A stretch of DNA of 63,059 nt from Chara braunii (lineage: Eukaryota; Streptophyta; Charophyceae; Charales; Characeae), in the NCBI GenBank assembly GCA_003427395.1, contig BFEA01000136.1, positions 1,148,368 to 1,211,426 on the forward strand, written 5' to 3'. Below the pieces are notes generated by a model, which did not search any database, was not told the origin of the DNA, and saw only the letters and a program-made list of their open reading frames with translations. Made by a program: the position numbers and the translations under genes. Of this stretch, positions 22,879-35,452 are shown piece after piece (the stretch's first letter is position 1; every line of letters begins with the position of its first letter).

Positions 22879-24430
22879 TTGAATCGCTTTTGGCGATCTA
22901 TTTGCCTTATGAAGGTGTGGGGCAAGAAGGCGATGCAGTACATGTTCCCTTTGTTCGTTTGTGAGGGGCTAAGCGAGGAGATATATGCCCTCAAGCAGAA
23001 GGCGGAGACGTGGGATGAGTTGGAGAGTTTCCTAAGGTTAAGATTCCCAGAAGATGGAATGGAAGGCCAACGTGGGGAGTGCTCTGTGCTACCAGTTGCG
23101 GATGCACCACTACAGGCAGAATTAAGTGGGCTACAGAGGCAAGTAGGGGCATTGGAGGAAAGGCTAGCATGGCTGGAAGACACTTGGAAAGGCAAGTGGA
23201 AGGCTTTAGAAGATTCCCCAAGCAAGCCGACTAGCCAAGGTGAAAGAAGAGTAGAGAAGGACGACCAAGACTCCCCCCCTCGGTAGCGACCCCAAAGAGG
23301 CGAGCCGGTGTTCAGGCGAGGAACAAAGGCGAAGGATTCATTGAAATAAAGGAGGAGCAGGACGTTGATACGGCCCTACCTGCTATTGCGCCGGATCCAA
23401 AGAGAGGGCTCATTAACGAGGAAGCATCCTCAGCTGCAGGCCGGGGGAGACAAAGGAGTAGATGGTGGCCGGAGCACTGGGACAAGGAAGTATGTGCTTG
23501 TTGGGGAGAAATTGGTCGTACCCCTCAAGGAAGCGAAGAACAGGGTGTGGCGGGAGCAAGAGGGGAGCTTGAACCTCCTATGTTGACAGAGGCGCAGCAG
23601 GAGGCAAGAAACCTCGCCCAGGGAGGTCAGGGTATCGAAAATGGGCAGTGCTCTCGATGAGAGGTAGTCACCTCGCGAGAAATAGGGGGCGAAATTGCTA
23701 AAAAGGGGCCTTTGGCGACCGAGCAGGCACTTTATCGACAGTGGATGCCGTACGGGTGAGTGGATATAGGGTCTGCGATTGGGATAGACTTCTTCAGGGG
23801 CTATAATGTCTCCGAATTTCTTGATAAGTTTGGACAGATAGCGTCCCACTACAAGTGGAGCGAAGAACGAATGCTGGAGGAGGTCATGAGGTTTGTCCAT
23901 ATAGGGTTGAAGGGCGAGGTCGACAGGCTGGTTAAAGGAGCGAGGTCATCATGGGGGAAACTATGCGATGACATGAGGCATAAGTATTGGCTAGGTGAGG
24001 AGCACCCGACCAACAATGATTCTGAGATGGTACCCAGACCTTTGGTAGCCCAAGCCCAGCCCGGGGGGTCGTTGCAACTACTGTCGCAGCAAGTGTCGCA
24101 AGGCGGCAGAGCCAACGAAAAAGGTTAGAGGCAGGCGGCTGGAAGAGGCCACGGGAACGGAGGGCGTGACACCAAAGAATGCAGCGGCGGCAGAGGTGGC
24201 TTTGGAGGGAAGAAAGCGGGTTGGGGAAGAGACATGTGCAGACATTGTGCCAAGGAAGGGCACATAATAAAGTTTTGTCGGGAGCGAAGGGCCGATGAGG
24301 CAAGTGGTCTAATAAGGACTGACATTGAGGGAAATGTTTTCGACAGGGCCGGAAAGTATATCGACCCAACTATCCCAGGGGGAACACGGAAGGAGGCTTT
24401 GCGGTGGGATGGGGCACCGAGCACTACCTC
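22879..24430 (+). pseudogene. Ty3/gypsy-type gag relic
   Basis: Pieces in order: a coiled-coil-like segment (ALEERLAWLEDTW, about 23145-23185); a charged linker; a capsid-like core at 23760-24000 (FFRGYNVSEFLDKFGQ, KGEVDRLVKGARSSW); and a perfect CCHC zinc knuckle (C-x2-C-x4-H-x4-C) at 24237-24278, followed by a short basic tail. Stops and frameshifts at about 23284, 23658, 23757 and 24126 break it. No protease, RT or integrase could be seen behind it to 27 kb, so the element is either truncated or a gag-only derivative. Confidence 0.7.
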
Positions 24431-27135
24431 ATGAATGTAATTGTGAAGAGGAAGGATTTGTGTGAGGGCGGCCTGGAAATTTAAGCAGGTTGTAAATACA
24501 AGCGGGAATCCCAATCATATAGCGGCTGTAGATAAGTACAGCATCTGAAGGAAAAGGATTTTCGTAATAATGGTCCGGTAAGGTGGCGCGAATTGTAGGC
24601 AGGAGGAACCCCAATAGAATAACTGTATATATGGGGCATGTTAGGTCTGCCTCACATTATGAGGGTGTTCCCAGTGGGAGAAGCGAGGAGTGACCCTGAG
24701 GGCACTGTTGTGAAGTAGGGGTCTGTTCTATTAGTCCTAGTGATCGAGGGAAGAAGATATGGGACCTACGACGTGTCTAGGCCTAGATGATTTCGGTAGG
24801 GGAGGCTTGGGAAGAAACCTCAGCATGTGGGAGAATAGGCCCTCTAGCCTAGGAAGGGTGGTAGTAAAACTGGTGTATGAGCGACTTTTAGTCTTACTTG
24901 TTCTTGGACAGCTGGATATATCTTGAATTACTTGGGTCCCTCTGACTTGAGAGGTATGGCTACGTCCGGATCAAAACTGTTTTAGCTTTAGCCTTGGCCA
25001 GGGAGGCCGCTTCGTTTTTGAGTGATACCGGGGCCGGTTTGAGTCCAAAACGGTTGGACTCTTTGTGTACATATGTAAGTCAAGACCATTTGGTTGATGT
25101 TTGAGCTGGGGTATTGTACCCCTGTGTATATATTGAGTCGAGATTTTATCTGAGACTATCTGTTGTATATGACGATCACACTCACTCTCACATGTATGGT
25201 TTACCCTGATGTATGATGGCTTTGCGTGAGAGATATGTGAGATGCGTCTCAGCTGTATTGGATTGTGTGGATTTCATGAGAATAAATGAACGTGAACTGT
25301 CTACTCTCCGATATACTCGTGCGGCCTGCCTATAGGCAGGATAAGGCCAAGTATAAGGAGAGGGAGTGCAGTCTGTTATTGTGAAAGTGTGAGAATCCTA
25401 AGGGATTTTGCGAGTCCTTGAGACCCGAGTACTTACCATGCTGGATGTTTTATGGTTAAGTTGCGAAAATGACCCATAAGCAGGCCCCTTGGCCGAGTTG
25501 TTTTGTGGCTGAGTTGTTGAGAGGACCCACAAGTAGGCCTCTCAGGATGAGTTGTTTTGTGGGGGAAACCCCTTCAGACTAAGGAAAGTGGTAGTGTTGC
25601 TTGTCGCGAGACTCACCTCCAGAAGGGGGGGGTGTTTTAAAAAGGGTCGCGTGATAGCTCATCCTAGACAGAGAGGGATGACTGGGAGACCTATCGGGAG
25701 AAACCCCCCTCGTGTGAAAAGTGGTTAATGGATTTAAGGGCATGGTAAGCAGTATTTGAGTCGATAAAGTCTGACGAAAGGAACCAGAATTACGGGATGG
25801 ATCATTGGTGGAACTGAGAAGGTCGCAAGTTAGTGCACAGTCGTGGTATGTGTGGGCTACTGTCTCCGATCAATTCAGTAGGCCACAGCCTTGTGTATGA
25901 GTTGGGCGGTGAATCTGTTTGTGATTGTGAAAAAGGGCCATGCTCCCTATGTTGTCCCGTAGGGAACTAGTAAACACCTTTAAAGTGAGACAGACCCCTG
26001 CGTAGTCCCGCAATGGGCCTGTGGTCTGTTTTGCGACCCACCGCTCAGACACTTGTGCTAATCCCAAGGCATGTTGAGGAATACCCAACTAAACGGTAAA
26101 GGTTAGCACCTCTAGGGTGCAACCCCTATTGGATGACTGCAAGCCAGCACAACCTGGCTGCGGACCCAAGTCTACCAACGGGGTATTAGTTTAAGGGGTT
26201 ATGCACGCCCCGGGGAAATTACTCTAGTGGGATAGCAGGGGATAGGAGTCGAGACTTTGGATACTCCTGATTGAATGCTTATCAGGAGAAAGCCTATCGT
26301 TGCACAACCAACGAAGGAACTGCCGTTAATATAACAATGCGGTAGGTCGTGGATCTGGCTCGATCAACCAGACTATGGTGGGCCAGGATGGAGACCTAGC
26401 ATTTCTGTACTAGACTGCAAAAAGAGCTGAGAGGAGATTTATGTATATATATATATACGTTTGATTGCGAGGATTTTCACGAGGGAGGCAAGGGTGCCTT
26501 CTGAGGTCTCATTTAAGGCTCGCGCCCCTGGGTATGACTCTGCTTACGAGGTAGAGTCTAGCCGGGACATTCAACGAGAGGCCGGCGTTTGTCTAGGACA
26601 AAGGTAAGAGGACGGTTTGGGGTGACCTTTGGAACTTATGCTGTAGTATCGATGCGTAATACACCGACGTCCTATTGTCAGGACGAACGGAGACCCAGGT
26701 TAAAACCCTGGCGGCATATAGCTATGTTGGCACGATTGATGGAGGCCTCGAACCTAAGTCTGTCGGCTAATCGGATTGGCTCTATTCTCGTCAGCATTTG
26801 GAGTGTGGATGAATTTATAGCTTTTGATTTGGCGAAGCGACGGGGACATCGCTTAATATGGTCCGGTAAGTTGTCGGCGCGAATACTCTTACAAGGGTAT
26901 CTGCCCTGGGTTTTGCAAGCGACAGAAAATAGGTCTGGTTTGAAGTTTGAGTATACCGCGCTAGGCGCGGCCGCGTCTGTGATTTACGATTGACTGGTTG
27001 GTTGGCTAGTATAGAGAGTGCGTGGGCGCGGAGGTTTAAGGCGCGAGTGATTCTTTTCCGTTGTTGATCGGAGAGCCGACATGGACGTCGACCGTTTCGT
27101 TTAATGATATTTTATTATTGTTTTATTTATCTTTC
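24431..27135. other. Non-coding remnant, probably of the same retroelement
   Basis: No pol domains. A short direct repeat carrying GAGTTGTTTTGTGG recurs at about 25495 and 25550. A TATATATATATATA run lies near 26445. A 134-codon ORF at 26589-26993 shows nothing recognisable. Confidence 0.4.
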
Positions 27136-27840
27136 ACTAAGCAGGAATTAAAGGAATTTTCGTTTGATGGCTACGTTTGACCGAGTCGAGCGAGCGTGCG
27201 GAAGTCGACCCCGACGACGGCATCGGCGACGACGGCGCGACTTCGTGCGGTAAGCAGGGTGTCGTAGGATGACGCGCAGGGCAATTATGGCACGGTATAA
27301 GCAAGCCGGCGCGGGCATTGGGAGCCGCGCAGCCGGGTTGTGGGCCCAAAAGCGCCGCACCGCACTGCCTTGTATGGTACTCGGCGGGCGCTTCTCTCAG
27401 GCTTGGGTTCAGCCCTACAAGTTACGGCGTTTGACTGATATCATGGAGGTGCGAGGATCAAGGACGACGGCGCTGGAGCAACGGGGCGCGGAGAAGCTGA
27501 CGGGTCGAGGGTCCCGCGGGACTATCCCCCTTAGTTTTGCTGGGGGAGTCCGATCGCGGGCCCGCCCTGCAGGATCGCAGGAATGTTGGAAAGGACCCGC
27601 GCCCTGCCCCGTCAGCCTTCTCGCTTTATTATTTGTTTTTGGAGTTTGTCCTGATTCTATTTTATTTTATCAAATACGGGGGAGGGCTGGCCAGTGCTGC
27701 TTTTATTTGGACCAATTGTCTGGTCCACTGGGTATTACAGCCAGCGCGCCCACGAGCTGCTGAAGTACGGGCCGGTGACGACCCTAGGAGGGCTGCACGA
27801 CCCCCCCCCCGAAGTGCTGTAGGGAACCATTGCGCGCGGG

Positions 27841-27943
27841 GTCCTCTGGGACGACCGGTAAACTTGGAAGAATACTGAGAAGACTCTCATGGCCCCTACG
27901 TAGGGATGGCGTAGGAAGAGTCCGAGAATGAACCCGAACGTGA
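27841..27943 (+). ncRNA. U6 snRNA-like copy 1 (diverged)
   Basis: Begins GTCCTCTGGGAC (5' stem-loop), then CTTGGAAGAATACTGAGAAG, then CATGGCCCCTACG and GAGAATGAACCC. The order is that of U6. The invariant ACAGAGA reads ACTGAGA and the AGC triad is lost, so it is not expected to function. Confidence 0.65.
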
Positions 27944-28027
27944 ATCGGGGTAGGCACGCGCCTGGAAAAGCAAGAAGAGGGGGCCAAATGGCCTTTGGAG
28001 GCGCCGTGGGGCACTGCCGCGATGGAA

Positions 28028-28128
28028 GTCCCTCGGGACATCCGTAAAAACTGGATCGATACTGAAAAGATATGTTTGGCCCCGGCATTAGGGTGGCGTG
28101 CGCATATCCGGGAATGAACCCGGATGCG
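28028..28128 (+). ncRNA. U6 snRNA-like copy 2 (diverged)
   Basis: GTCCCTCGGGACATCCG, then ACTGGATCGATACTGAAAAG, GGCCCCGGC and GGGAATGAACCC. It starts 187 bp after copy 1, and the spacer between the copies is also shared. ACAGAGA reads ACTGAAA. Confidence 0.65.
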
Positions 28129-28208
28129 GGTCAAGCCGGATACAGACAAAAGGCGAAGCTGGGGCGGTGTGGCCCTTAGTGCCGCTACCGGGTGCTACGA
28201 CGGCCGGA

Positions 28209-28290
28209 GTCCTTCGGGACATCTGTTAAAATTGGAACGATACAGAGAAGATTGACACGGTCCCTGAGCAAGGACGGCCGGTATAAGACG
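28209..28290 (+). ncRNA. U6 snRNA-like copy 3 (best core)
   Basis: GTCCTTCGGGACATC, then a 26-bp stretch (28228-28253) that agrees with U6 as I know it, including TTGGAACGATACAGAGAAG with the intact ACAGAGA box. The following AGC triad and GGCCCCTGCGCAAGGATGAC region are altered (GACACGGTCCCTGAGCAAGG) and the 3' end is lost. It starts 181 bp after copy 2. No T-run terminator follows. Confidence 0.8.
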
Positions 28291-28346
28291 GAGCAGGCCC
28301 GACGACTGAATGCTTTTGCCCAGCGTTCAGTAGTCAGTCGGGCTGC
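28285..28346. repeat. Hairpin just after the U6-like array
   Basis: GGCCCGACGACTGAATGC and GCGTTCAGTAGTCAGTCGGGC form a stem of about 17 bp with a 10-nt loop. Confidence 0.7.
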
Positions 28347-28839
28347 GTAGTTCGGGACGTCAACTACGGCCGACGGACCGGCAGCAAGCGGAGCAGCGGA
28401 GGGTGCGAATGAATGTGGCCGGGGGCAGGCGCCAGGTATATATAGGAGGAGGAGGCAGCGAGAGGGATGGCTGAGCTGGTAGGAAGGATGGACCGTGAGG
28501 CGAAGTGACGGGCACAGCGTGGGGCTAGCCGGGCGACGCAGTGCAGCAGCGGGCGGACTGAGGGCGGACGCAGTAACGGAGGGGATGGTGGTCGGAATGA
28601 ACCCGGGCGCGTTTCCGCGCCGGGTTCAGTCGAAAGAAGTAGAGATGGTCAGAGAGGGGCTGGGCGCAACCGGAGGTGTGTAGTTCGCTCCGTAGTGGAC
28701 CGATTTGGGTGGGGGAAAGTGCTGCCCTGGGGTTTTAAGGGATGGCGAGCGGGATTCCGGGGTTAGTTTTAGGAGAAGGTAAGTAGATTGAGGGGTTAGT
28801 GGGAAAAAGGCTGCGCGGTGGCTATGGTGGCGCATCGGA

Positions 28840-31800
28840 GGGAGAACAAGAGAGAGTATTACTCGCGCGATTCTCTGCGGAATCAAGCGGGAAAAGAGTC
28901 AAAGTGGGGGTTTTCGGGGATGGCGCCCCCGGATCCGGATTTAGAATTAGAGGAAAGATAGTTGATGGAGAGGTTAGTAGAAGATAGAGTGCGCGATGGT
29001 GTTGGGGATAGGCGGACATGGCGGGGCGGAAAGGGGCCAGCTCGCTCGTTCCTCAATGGAAACGGGCAAAGGAGGATGCTATACGGGGGCTTCCAAGCCA
29101 TGCGAATCTAACTATGATGTGAGTACGAGAGAGGAGTTAGTAGGCATGGAGTCAGTGAGGGAGGAAGTGTGTCGCGAAAAGGAGAACAGAAAGAGGCCGA
29201 AGTGGGGCATGTACCCAGCCATTTTCCTACAAGAGATTCAGTTGATTTTGCTTGATTATCAAACGGGAGCAGTGGGAGGTCAACCGCAGGGTTAGAAACT
29301 TACGTGTTGGAGGGGGTGAAGCATATACTATCTGTGGGGCTGGCGTGCGGACGGTGGTAGAGTTGGGTGTTATGGATTCGGTCTCGCTCGACCATACGAA
29401 GGGAGATTGCACGACTGCAGCACGTAAGTGGTGGTGACCCTACCTCCATCGGTAGGAGCGAGATCGAGTCAAGATTGCTGTAGTTTCCCGGGGTCCGCTG
29501 CAGCTTGCCTTACTCAGGTCCTTAGTTGCAGTCGCAACGCGGCTTGATCTGCGAATCCCGCCGACGAGGGTGGTAGGAGAACTACCACAGGACTGAAGGC
29601 CTGCGTGTGGGACTGTGGGCTCCAGCTCAGCAGTTGCTGATTTCGGCTCGTTCGGGCTATCGAGAGCTTCCCCGTGGCCGGGTGTTTGGATGAGGCATTA
29701 CGAATTTGGAGATGTAAACTCACTCATTGACCTATGCGCAGGCTATATTGTAGGAGGAAGTAGCTAGGGGTGAACGGCGGGGTTTGCTGGGAATAGCATA
29801 GCCGGCTTCTGAAAGGCACTCGGGTCGTTGCCGGACCAATTGGACCGTGTTGCTGCCTTGCTACAAAAGGGAAAAAAGATTGTGTTTTTGGACTACCGAC
29901 TACGTGGTCGGTTGAGGCCAGCGTATCTTGAGCCGCGAAACGCTAAGGGATGACTGAGCCTTGTTGAGGGGACGCCGATGTGACTGTGGAGGGGCGTCAA
30001 GGAAGATTATTGCTGCGACCGGGAAGGCCGTCGGACGTTTGACTCCGGCGGTTAGCCCAGAGGTGATTAAGTGGTTGCGGTTTCTGGCCATCATTGCGGG
30101 GCCCTCGGGGGATTCGAGGTATCAAGACCCTCTCTCGCGAGTCAGAACGCACCTCCCTTGTATCTGAGAGTCTAAAACTTCCTCCTTCTGCCTCTCTGAC
30201 TCTAAGTCTAGTCTCTTGGTGATGAGAGGAAGGCGGCAAGTGGGATTGCAACCCGTAGGACCGCGCCAAGGCCTCTGTGGGAGGTTGCCCCACCGATTGT
30301 GGGAGCTCTGCCGGGACTAAGGCGGAGTCCTGGAGGCAGGGAACTGAGTGGTAATTCCTTGACTCCTTCTATAAACCCGTCTATAACCCCTATCTGTATA
30401 CCTTTCTATGTTTGGCTGAGTGTATGGCGTGAATCCTGTACTTTGACTTTGTTTTGACTTTCAGGATTTGAACTCAGACTAAGTAAAGGAATGCGTGTGC
30501 AATTTCAGCTTCAGACTTTGTTTGGTTCCCTGAAAGCAGATTCTGAATAAAAGGGATTGCATCTGGGGGGAAGGATGGGAGGAAGGCAGTATTGTGTGCT
30601 GAGTGATTGGGTCGTTAAGGCTGGGAGGTCCCCATAAGTTTGGGGAAGCCCAACGCTTTGCTTATTTTTGGATTGCATGGAGCCTAAGGCCGCTCTATAA
30701 GTTTAGGTGGCCTGAAGCTCTGGAGGCTGGGATGGCCCCATAAGTTTGTGGAGACCTGGTGCTGTGAATTGCATGGAGGGTCAGCATGCTCTATAAGTTT
30801 AGGTGTCCTGACTGCTCTGACTTGCGAGGAGTTTGACTGTGATTAACTTTCAGGAACTCGGGGCGCTCAATAAGTTTTGGTGCCTTGAGTTGCCTTGGTT
30901 TCTTTGGGTTTTCCCAAGTTTCTTTTGTTTCTGAACGAGGGGGCCGAGCTGTTTAGTAAGTTCAGGTGACTCAGTCTCTTCCTGCATTTGTTTTAAAGAT
31001 ATGAACCTGACAAATGGCAAGCCCTTCTGTAAGTTCAGGGGGGTTGACCCAATGCCACACACAGGAAGGCTCTAAGAGAAAGGAATAAGGTGGAGAGGCA
31101 GACCCTTCTGTAAGTTCAGGGGGGTTGACTCAGCCTCGCACATGCTGGAACCCAATGCTATAATCTGGCTATACTGTATTATTACTTTATCTACGAACAG
31201 GCTAGTCAAGCGGGGGTTCCATAAGATTGGACAGCCTAAATATAACTTATCGTAATTCGAAGAGAGTATAATCAAGAGATATAACTGAAGGTAAACTTGG
31301 GCAGGCTGAGCAACGTTCTAAAATGAGCGGCTCAGCCTTATGTCCACTTGGAAGACTAAGTGGAGAGAGGTATATATAACTTGGCTATTTAAACAGTTGA
31401 GGGCGACTAGAATGGTCTAGTCATATGCCCAAGGAAGAGAAAAGTAATTGTGCCCTCTGTTTGTGTATACTTAGCTAAGTCAGAACGCTCTATAAGTTAA
31501 GGTATTATGACTTTAGGCTTGGCTAAGTTGGGCGCGCTCTGTAAGTTCAGGTGGCCTGACCTATGACTTATGTAAGTTGGGTAGGCAGGGCTAAAGCATT
31601 GAAAGATCATGAACTATTGTTTGTCAAGGTTGACTTGGGATGGCGAGAGTACTTACCTTTGTGGTTTGGCCTGCATGTAACTGAGTGAGGCAACTACTTG
31701 GTATGAGTTTCAGCTTGATAGATAGTTGCTTTAGTCGCTCGTCACATGCTAGAGCCATAGGAGTTAGTTTCAACTCTTGCATTTTCTGAGCTAAGTTTTT

Positions 31801-34055
31801 TTTTACTTGGATCGATTCTCCCATTTTCTGGAATCTTTTGTTATACTTGGCTTTGTATAAATCCTTGTAAGCTACTTTCTCTACGGGAAGCGATGTCGAA
31901 ATTTCTACGAATCCGAGGAGTTGGTCAAATTTTGACTTGTGGAATGCCCGACTTGTCTTTTCTTATATCTGACTTAGTAAAAATCTGGGAAGTCTCCTTT
32001 TCTAAAGGGAGTGCTGCCCAAATTTTTGTTTATTCAGGAAGGTAGACAAAATTGGGCTTTGAGAAGTCAAAGTTACCCTTAAATTCTGGATTTAGCCTTG
32101 TATAAATTTTGGAATAACATTTTCCTAAAGGGAGTGCTGCTCAAATTTATACTAATCCAGGGAGTTAGACAAAATTTGACTCTCGAGAGTTAAAGATTAT
32201 TCCTGCTTTCGTATCTGAGCTTATATAAATTCTGGAAAGACACTTTTCCTACGGGAAGCGCTGCCAAAATTTTCTTAATTTAGAGGAGTTAGATTATATT
32301 TTGACAGATGGCGATTTTGGCGATCCATCCTAAATAGGGGAGATTCTGCCATTAGTCTACCTTTGCTTTGGGCACTGACTAAGAGGTAGACTTGAACTTG
32401 GTTGGCAGGTAACTTTGAGTGAGAATGTGCTATGGAGGTTTATCCCCCATATGCTGATGATTTAGCTTGGGTATTTGACCTATCTTGTGTTACAGGTCCT
32501 TTGGGTTGTCTGATTCAAGTTCAGGACTAGATTCAGCTTGATCCTACGAGGATCATCTTCTGTTATCACTGGTAACAGGTCGGTTGTCGATTCGTCGGTT
32601 TACGACTCAACTCCAATCCACTCCTGCCACTCAACCTAAAGGCTTTAGCCTTGTGATTGAACTGTTTTGTTGTGTTTTTACCCGGACTTTATTGAATGGC
32701 CATCCGACAAAAGTACTGAGTATTTATTTAAGAGTTGCATGAGTGAGGCTTGTTTGGCTAAAGCGAGGGGAATGAGTGCAAGGAATGGTTGAAGTTGACC
32801 CCGTGTAGTGCATGGACTTTCTGGTTGAATCTTTGATGTGATTGCAGGTATGGTTTGGTGATTCGGACTTGGGATTTGACTGCCCGCTCACATACATATA
32901 TATATGGTTGAGAGGGACCTCACTGTGACTGTGAGAAGTGATCGTCATGCATTGACAACCCTTTATATATATGTGTATATACATGTCTCGAGGGTTTCGT
33001 GCGGCTTACTGGGACCGCGCGTAAGGGTTATACAAATTAGGGGTCTGAGAGAAAGGGAGGTCCCTTTTTTACCCTTGCTTTTTAGACTTCGTATGGTTGG
33101 ACGTTGTAGTTCGTGGCAACCGTCAAAGTCAAACCCCTTGACTTTCGCCTAGGCCCGGGGAGGACTTACCCCCAAGGCCGCGAGAGACGACTACCACCAC
33201 AGTCGTGGACCTGTGTACCACCCACTCTGCATAAGGTGCAGAAGAGGGTGTGTGGTCTTCAACCGCTCACGGCGGTTGTCCAGCGTCGAGAGATTAACCC
33301 TCAAGGCGCGTGTCAGCCGACACTTGAGTGTCGAATACGGCCCCCGAGATTAACGAGGACCGTGTGAGTATGGGTACTATATAGTACGCCATCATCGCGA
33401 CTGCTTGCGCACATCTGCACTGCGAGTCGATATGAGTCAGCCCTGCATCCGCGCGGATTTATACTAAGTTTCGCGCGCGACGCCTATCCGATTTTCGCAT
33501 CAGAGAGTTATGGGATGGCTACCGGTGGCTAGGAGCGTTGTCGTGTTGTTAGTGTTGTGTCGTTTCGTGTATATGTGTGCGAGTTGTTGTCTTGTGGTTG
33601 TTAGAGTGGCATGCGCGTAGTGTGTGGGGTGCGTCCTAGTCGACCGACGTTGAGCCGCGCTTGGGACTTAAGCTCCCCCAAGATATTGGTTCACGGGCAG
33701 GTCCGATTGACGTATTACCTCGCGTACCCCCTATGCTACAGCGAACAAGAAACACCTTCGGCTGGTCCACCTCTGCGATTGCAACTTAGTAGCTTTCGTA
33801 TTGTGGACTGGTAGCTCGGCGGGGATACGCCCACCGAAGGGAGGTGGCAACTCCCGTAAGGTGGAGGTAAGTTGTGCCTCGCGTAGGCCCTATCCTGTCT
33901 TAGGGGCTCGCGAGAGGTATGACTGGCGCACTCGGCCGGAGCGGCCTAAGGAAGCTCCACTTATGTGTTAGTGACGAGGTTGGTCCAACTCCTGCGTGAC
34001 GAGGCCGAGAGGGTCCCGCACTGCCACGTGCGGTGCCGGACCGATGCGCTCGACA
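28840..34055 (+). repeat. Repeat X, plus-orientation copy
   Basis: A long noncoding repeat of about 5.2 kb. Its reverse complement lies at 39366-44887. Matching points include the GGCCATCATTGCGGGGCCCTC block (30087 versus 43060), CCTTGACTTTCG-like text near 33140, and GGCCGGAGCGGCCTAAGGAAG (33931 versus 39470). The right end (CCGATGCGCTCGACAACGC) abuts a solo LTR. No shared open reading frame was found; short ORFs are shadows. Confidence 0.8.
30631..31560 (+). repeat. Interspersed short motif array in X (plus copy)
   Basis: A ~20-bp motif (CTCTATAAGTTTAGGTGGCC followed by TGA, diverged) recurs about 12 times: 30631, 30693, 30736, 30789, 30866, 30951, 31024, 31104, 31217, 31313, 31488 and 31537. 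Unrelated spacers of about 20-160 bp lie between. Confidence 0.75.
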
Positions 34056-34365
34056 ACGCGCAACCTCACGCTCTGTGCTGTCTTTCGTTCGAAGTGTTAG
34101 GCGTGCGGAAAAAGGCCCAGAAAAATAGCAAGACGGGGTATGTGAAGGATTTTTGGAAATTGAGTGTGGGGACACAGATGAAACTGAAATCCCCCGTGTT
34201 GGTCCAATGAAGCAAGTCGATTGCTTTCCCGCGTCGCGGGATGCGCGCGTGGGCACGGCGTGAAAAGAGAAAAATCCAAATTCGATCCAAAAAGTATTGT
34301 CGGGCTTCCCCTTGAGCTATGGCCCGTCGTTTAGAACGGAAAGGCTTTAGCACGCTCCGCTTGTC

Positions 34366-34878
34366 TCATTTTCGTATCAAATCCCGTCGTCGTTCAGTGG
34401 TCAGTTCCGAGTTCGACGTGGATGGTCTAAGCCGCGTGGCTCTTTCTTTATGCTCGTCCTCACTCTGCACCCGGTAGTGGAAACCCCTGGATTCGTAGCA
34501 CTCAAAACGCTGACATTCGGTGCATAGAGTGTGCGGCCATTGGGGTTCTACTGCCGTCAATGGGATGCCGATCAACTCGTTGAATGGCAACAATATCGAG
34601 TAAGGTGAGAAGTGTGTATCAATAATGACAAACCCAGCCTCTACAAACCCTGAACAACGATTTGCCAGAGGGAAGTAGTATCGTCCGCCGATTCGCGCAA
34701 CGGCTTCTCGGACCTCCCACTCACATACACGTGTCCTTCCCTCATTGTAGGGAAAAGGTCGTGTTGGGACGAGAGATACGGGAGGCTGGTGCCCGATCGG
34801 AGGGTACTGGTCAGTCCACATATCAATCAATTGTAACGAACTGGAGACGTCATTAAAAACGCTCGCGCACCCCACCAT
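34366..34878 (-). CDS. ORF inside the solo LTR
   Basis: 170 codons, starting at an ATG four codons after an in-frame TAA. The same frame is recognisable in the 5' LTR at 45955-46514 (IDMWTDQYPPIGHQPPVSLV; IIDTHF.PYSILLPFNELI; TLCTECQRF; RGFHYRV). Here it ends at TGA 34368-34366, where the other LTR has CGA and reads on (KPFRSKRRA). In the other LTR, TGG and CGA of this copy are TGA. Unknown protein with a CxxC (LCTEC). The two copies complement each other's breaks, so the ancestral LTR probably had a longer ORF. Confidence 0.55.
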   Translation of the reverse strand: MVGCASVFNDVSSSLQLIDMWTDQYPPIGHQPPVSLVPTRPFPYNEGRTRVCEWEVREAVARIGGRYYFPLANRCSGFVEAGFVIIDTHFSPYSILLPFNELIGIPLTAVEPQWPHTLCTECQRFECYESRGFHYRVQSEDEHKERATRLRPSTSNSELTTERRRDLIRK

Positions 34879-35340
34879 CAATCTCCTTTAACACGAGAGA
34901 GAGAGAGCTTGATCATGCATATGACTAAGAAACCGATCCGCGGCTCAGGTTTAGGGAGCCAGTGCGACGATGATCCCAGGCGCCTTGTTCTTCAAAGCCG
35001 CTCGTGGTTCGGTTGCGGATGTCGGACACCATAAGGCAGATGGCATGCGCGGTGCACTCAAAGCTACAGATCTAAACACTCTTGCATTCTCGGACAAAAT
35101 CCCGACGACAATCGTCTAATCAACACAAAAGAAACGAGCATTTCCATACATTCATTCACTGTGGAAGGTGCTCACACAGTACACACGCATCCACTGTTCA
35201 CAAGATAAGAAGACAGGGTCCTTGCATAGGAGGACTACCCAGGAAACTAATGGAAGAGTTCCGGAAGAAGTTCTTTCACACAGAAGCAGGACGCCATTCC
35301 CATTCAAGAGAGAGACATTCATTCAGACGCATCATCATGC

Positions 35341-35359
35341 CAAAGAGAGAGAGGGAAAC

Positions 35360-35390
<31 letters not shown>

Positions 35391-35391
35391 C

Positions 35392-35450
<59 letters not shown>
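35341..35450 (+). repeat. (GA)n microsatellite in the solo LTR
   Basis: AG dinucleotide run with a few interruptions. It is much shorter in the other LTR (about 45380-45415). Confidence 0.95.
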
Positions 35451-35452
<2 letters not shown>

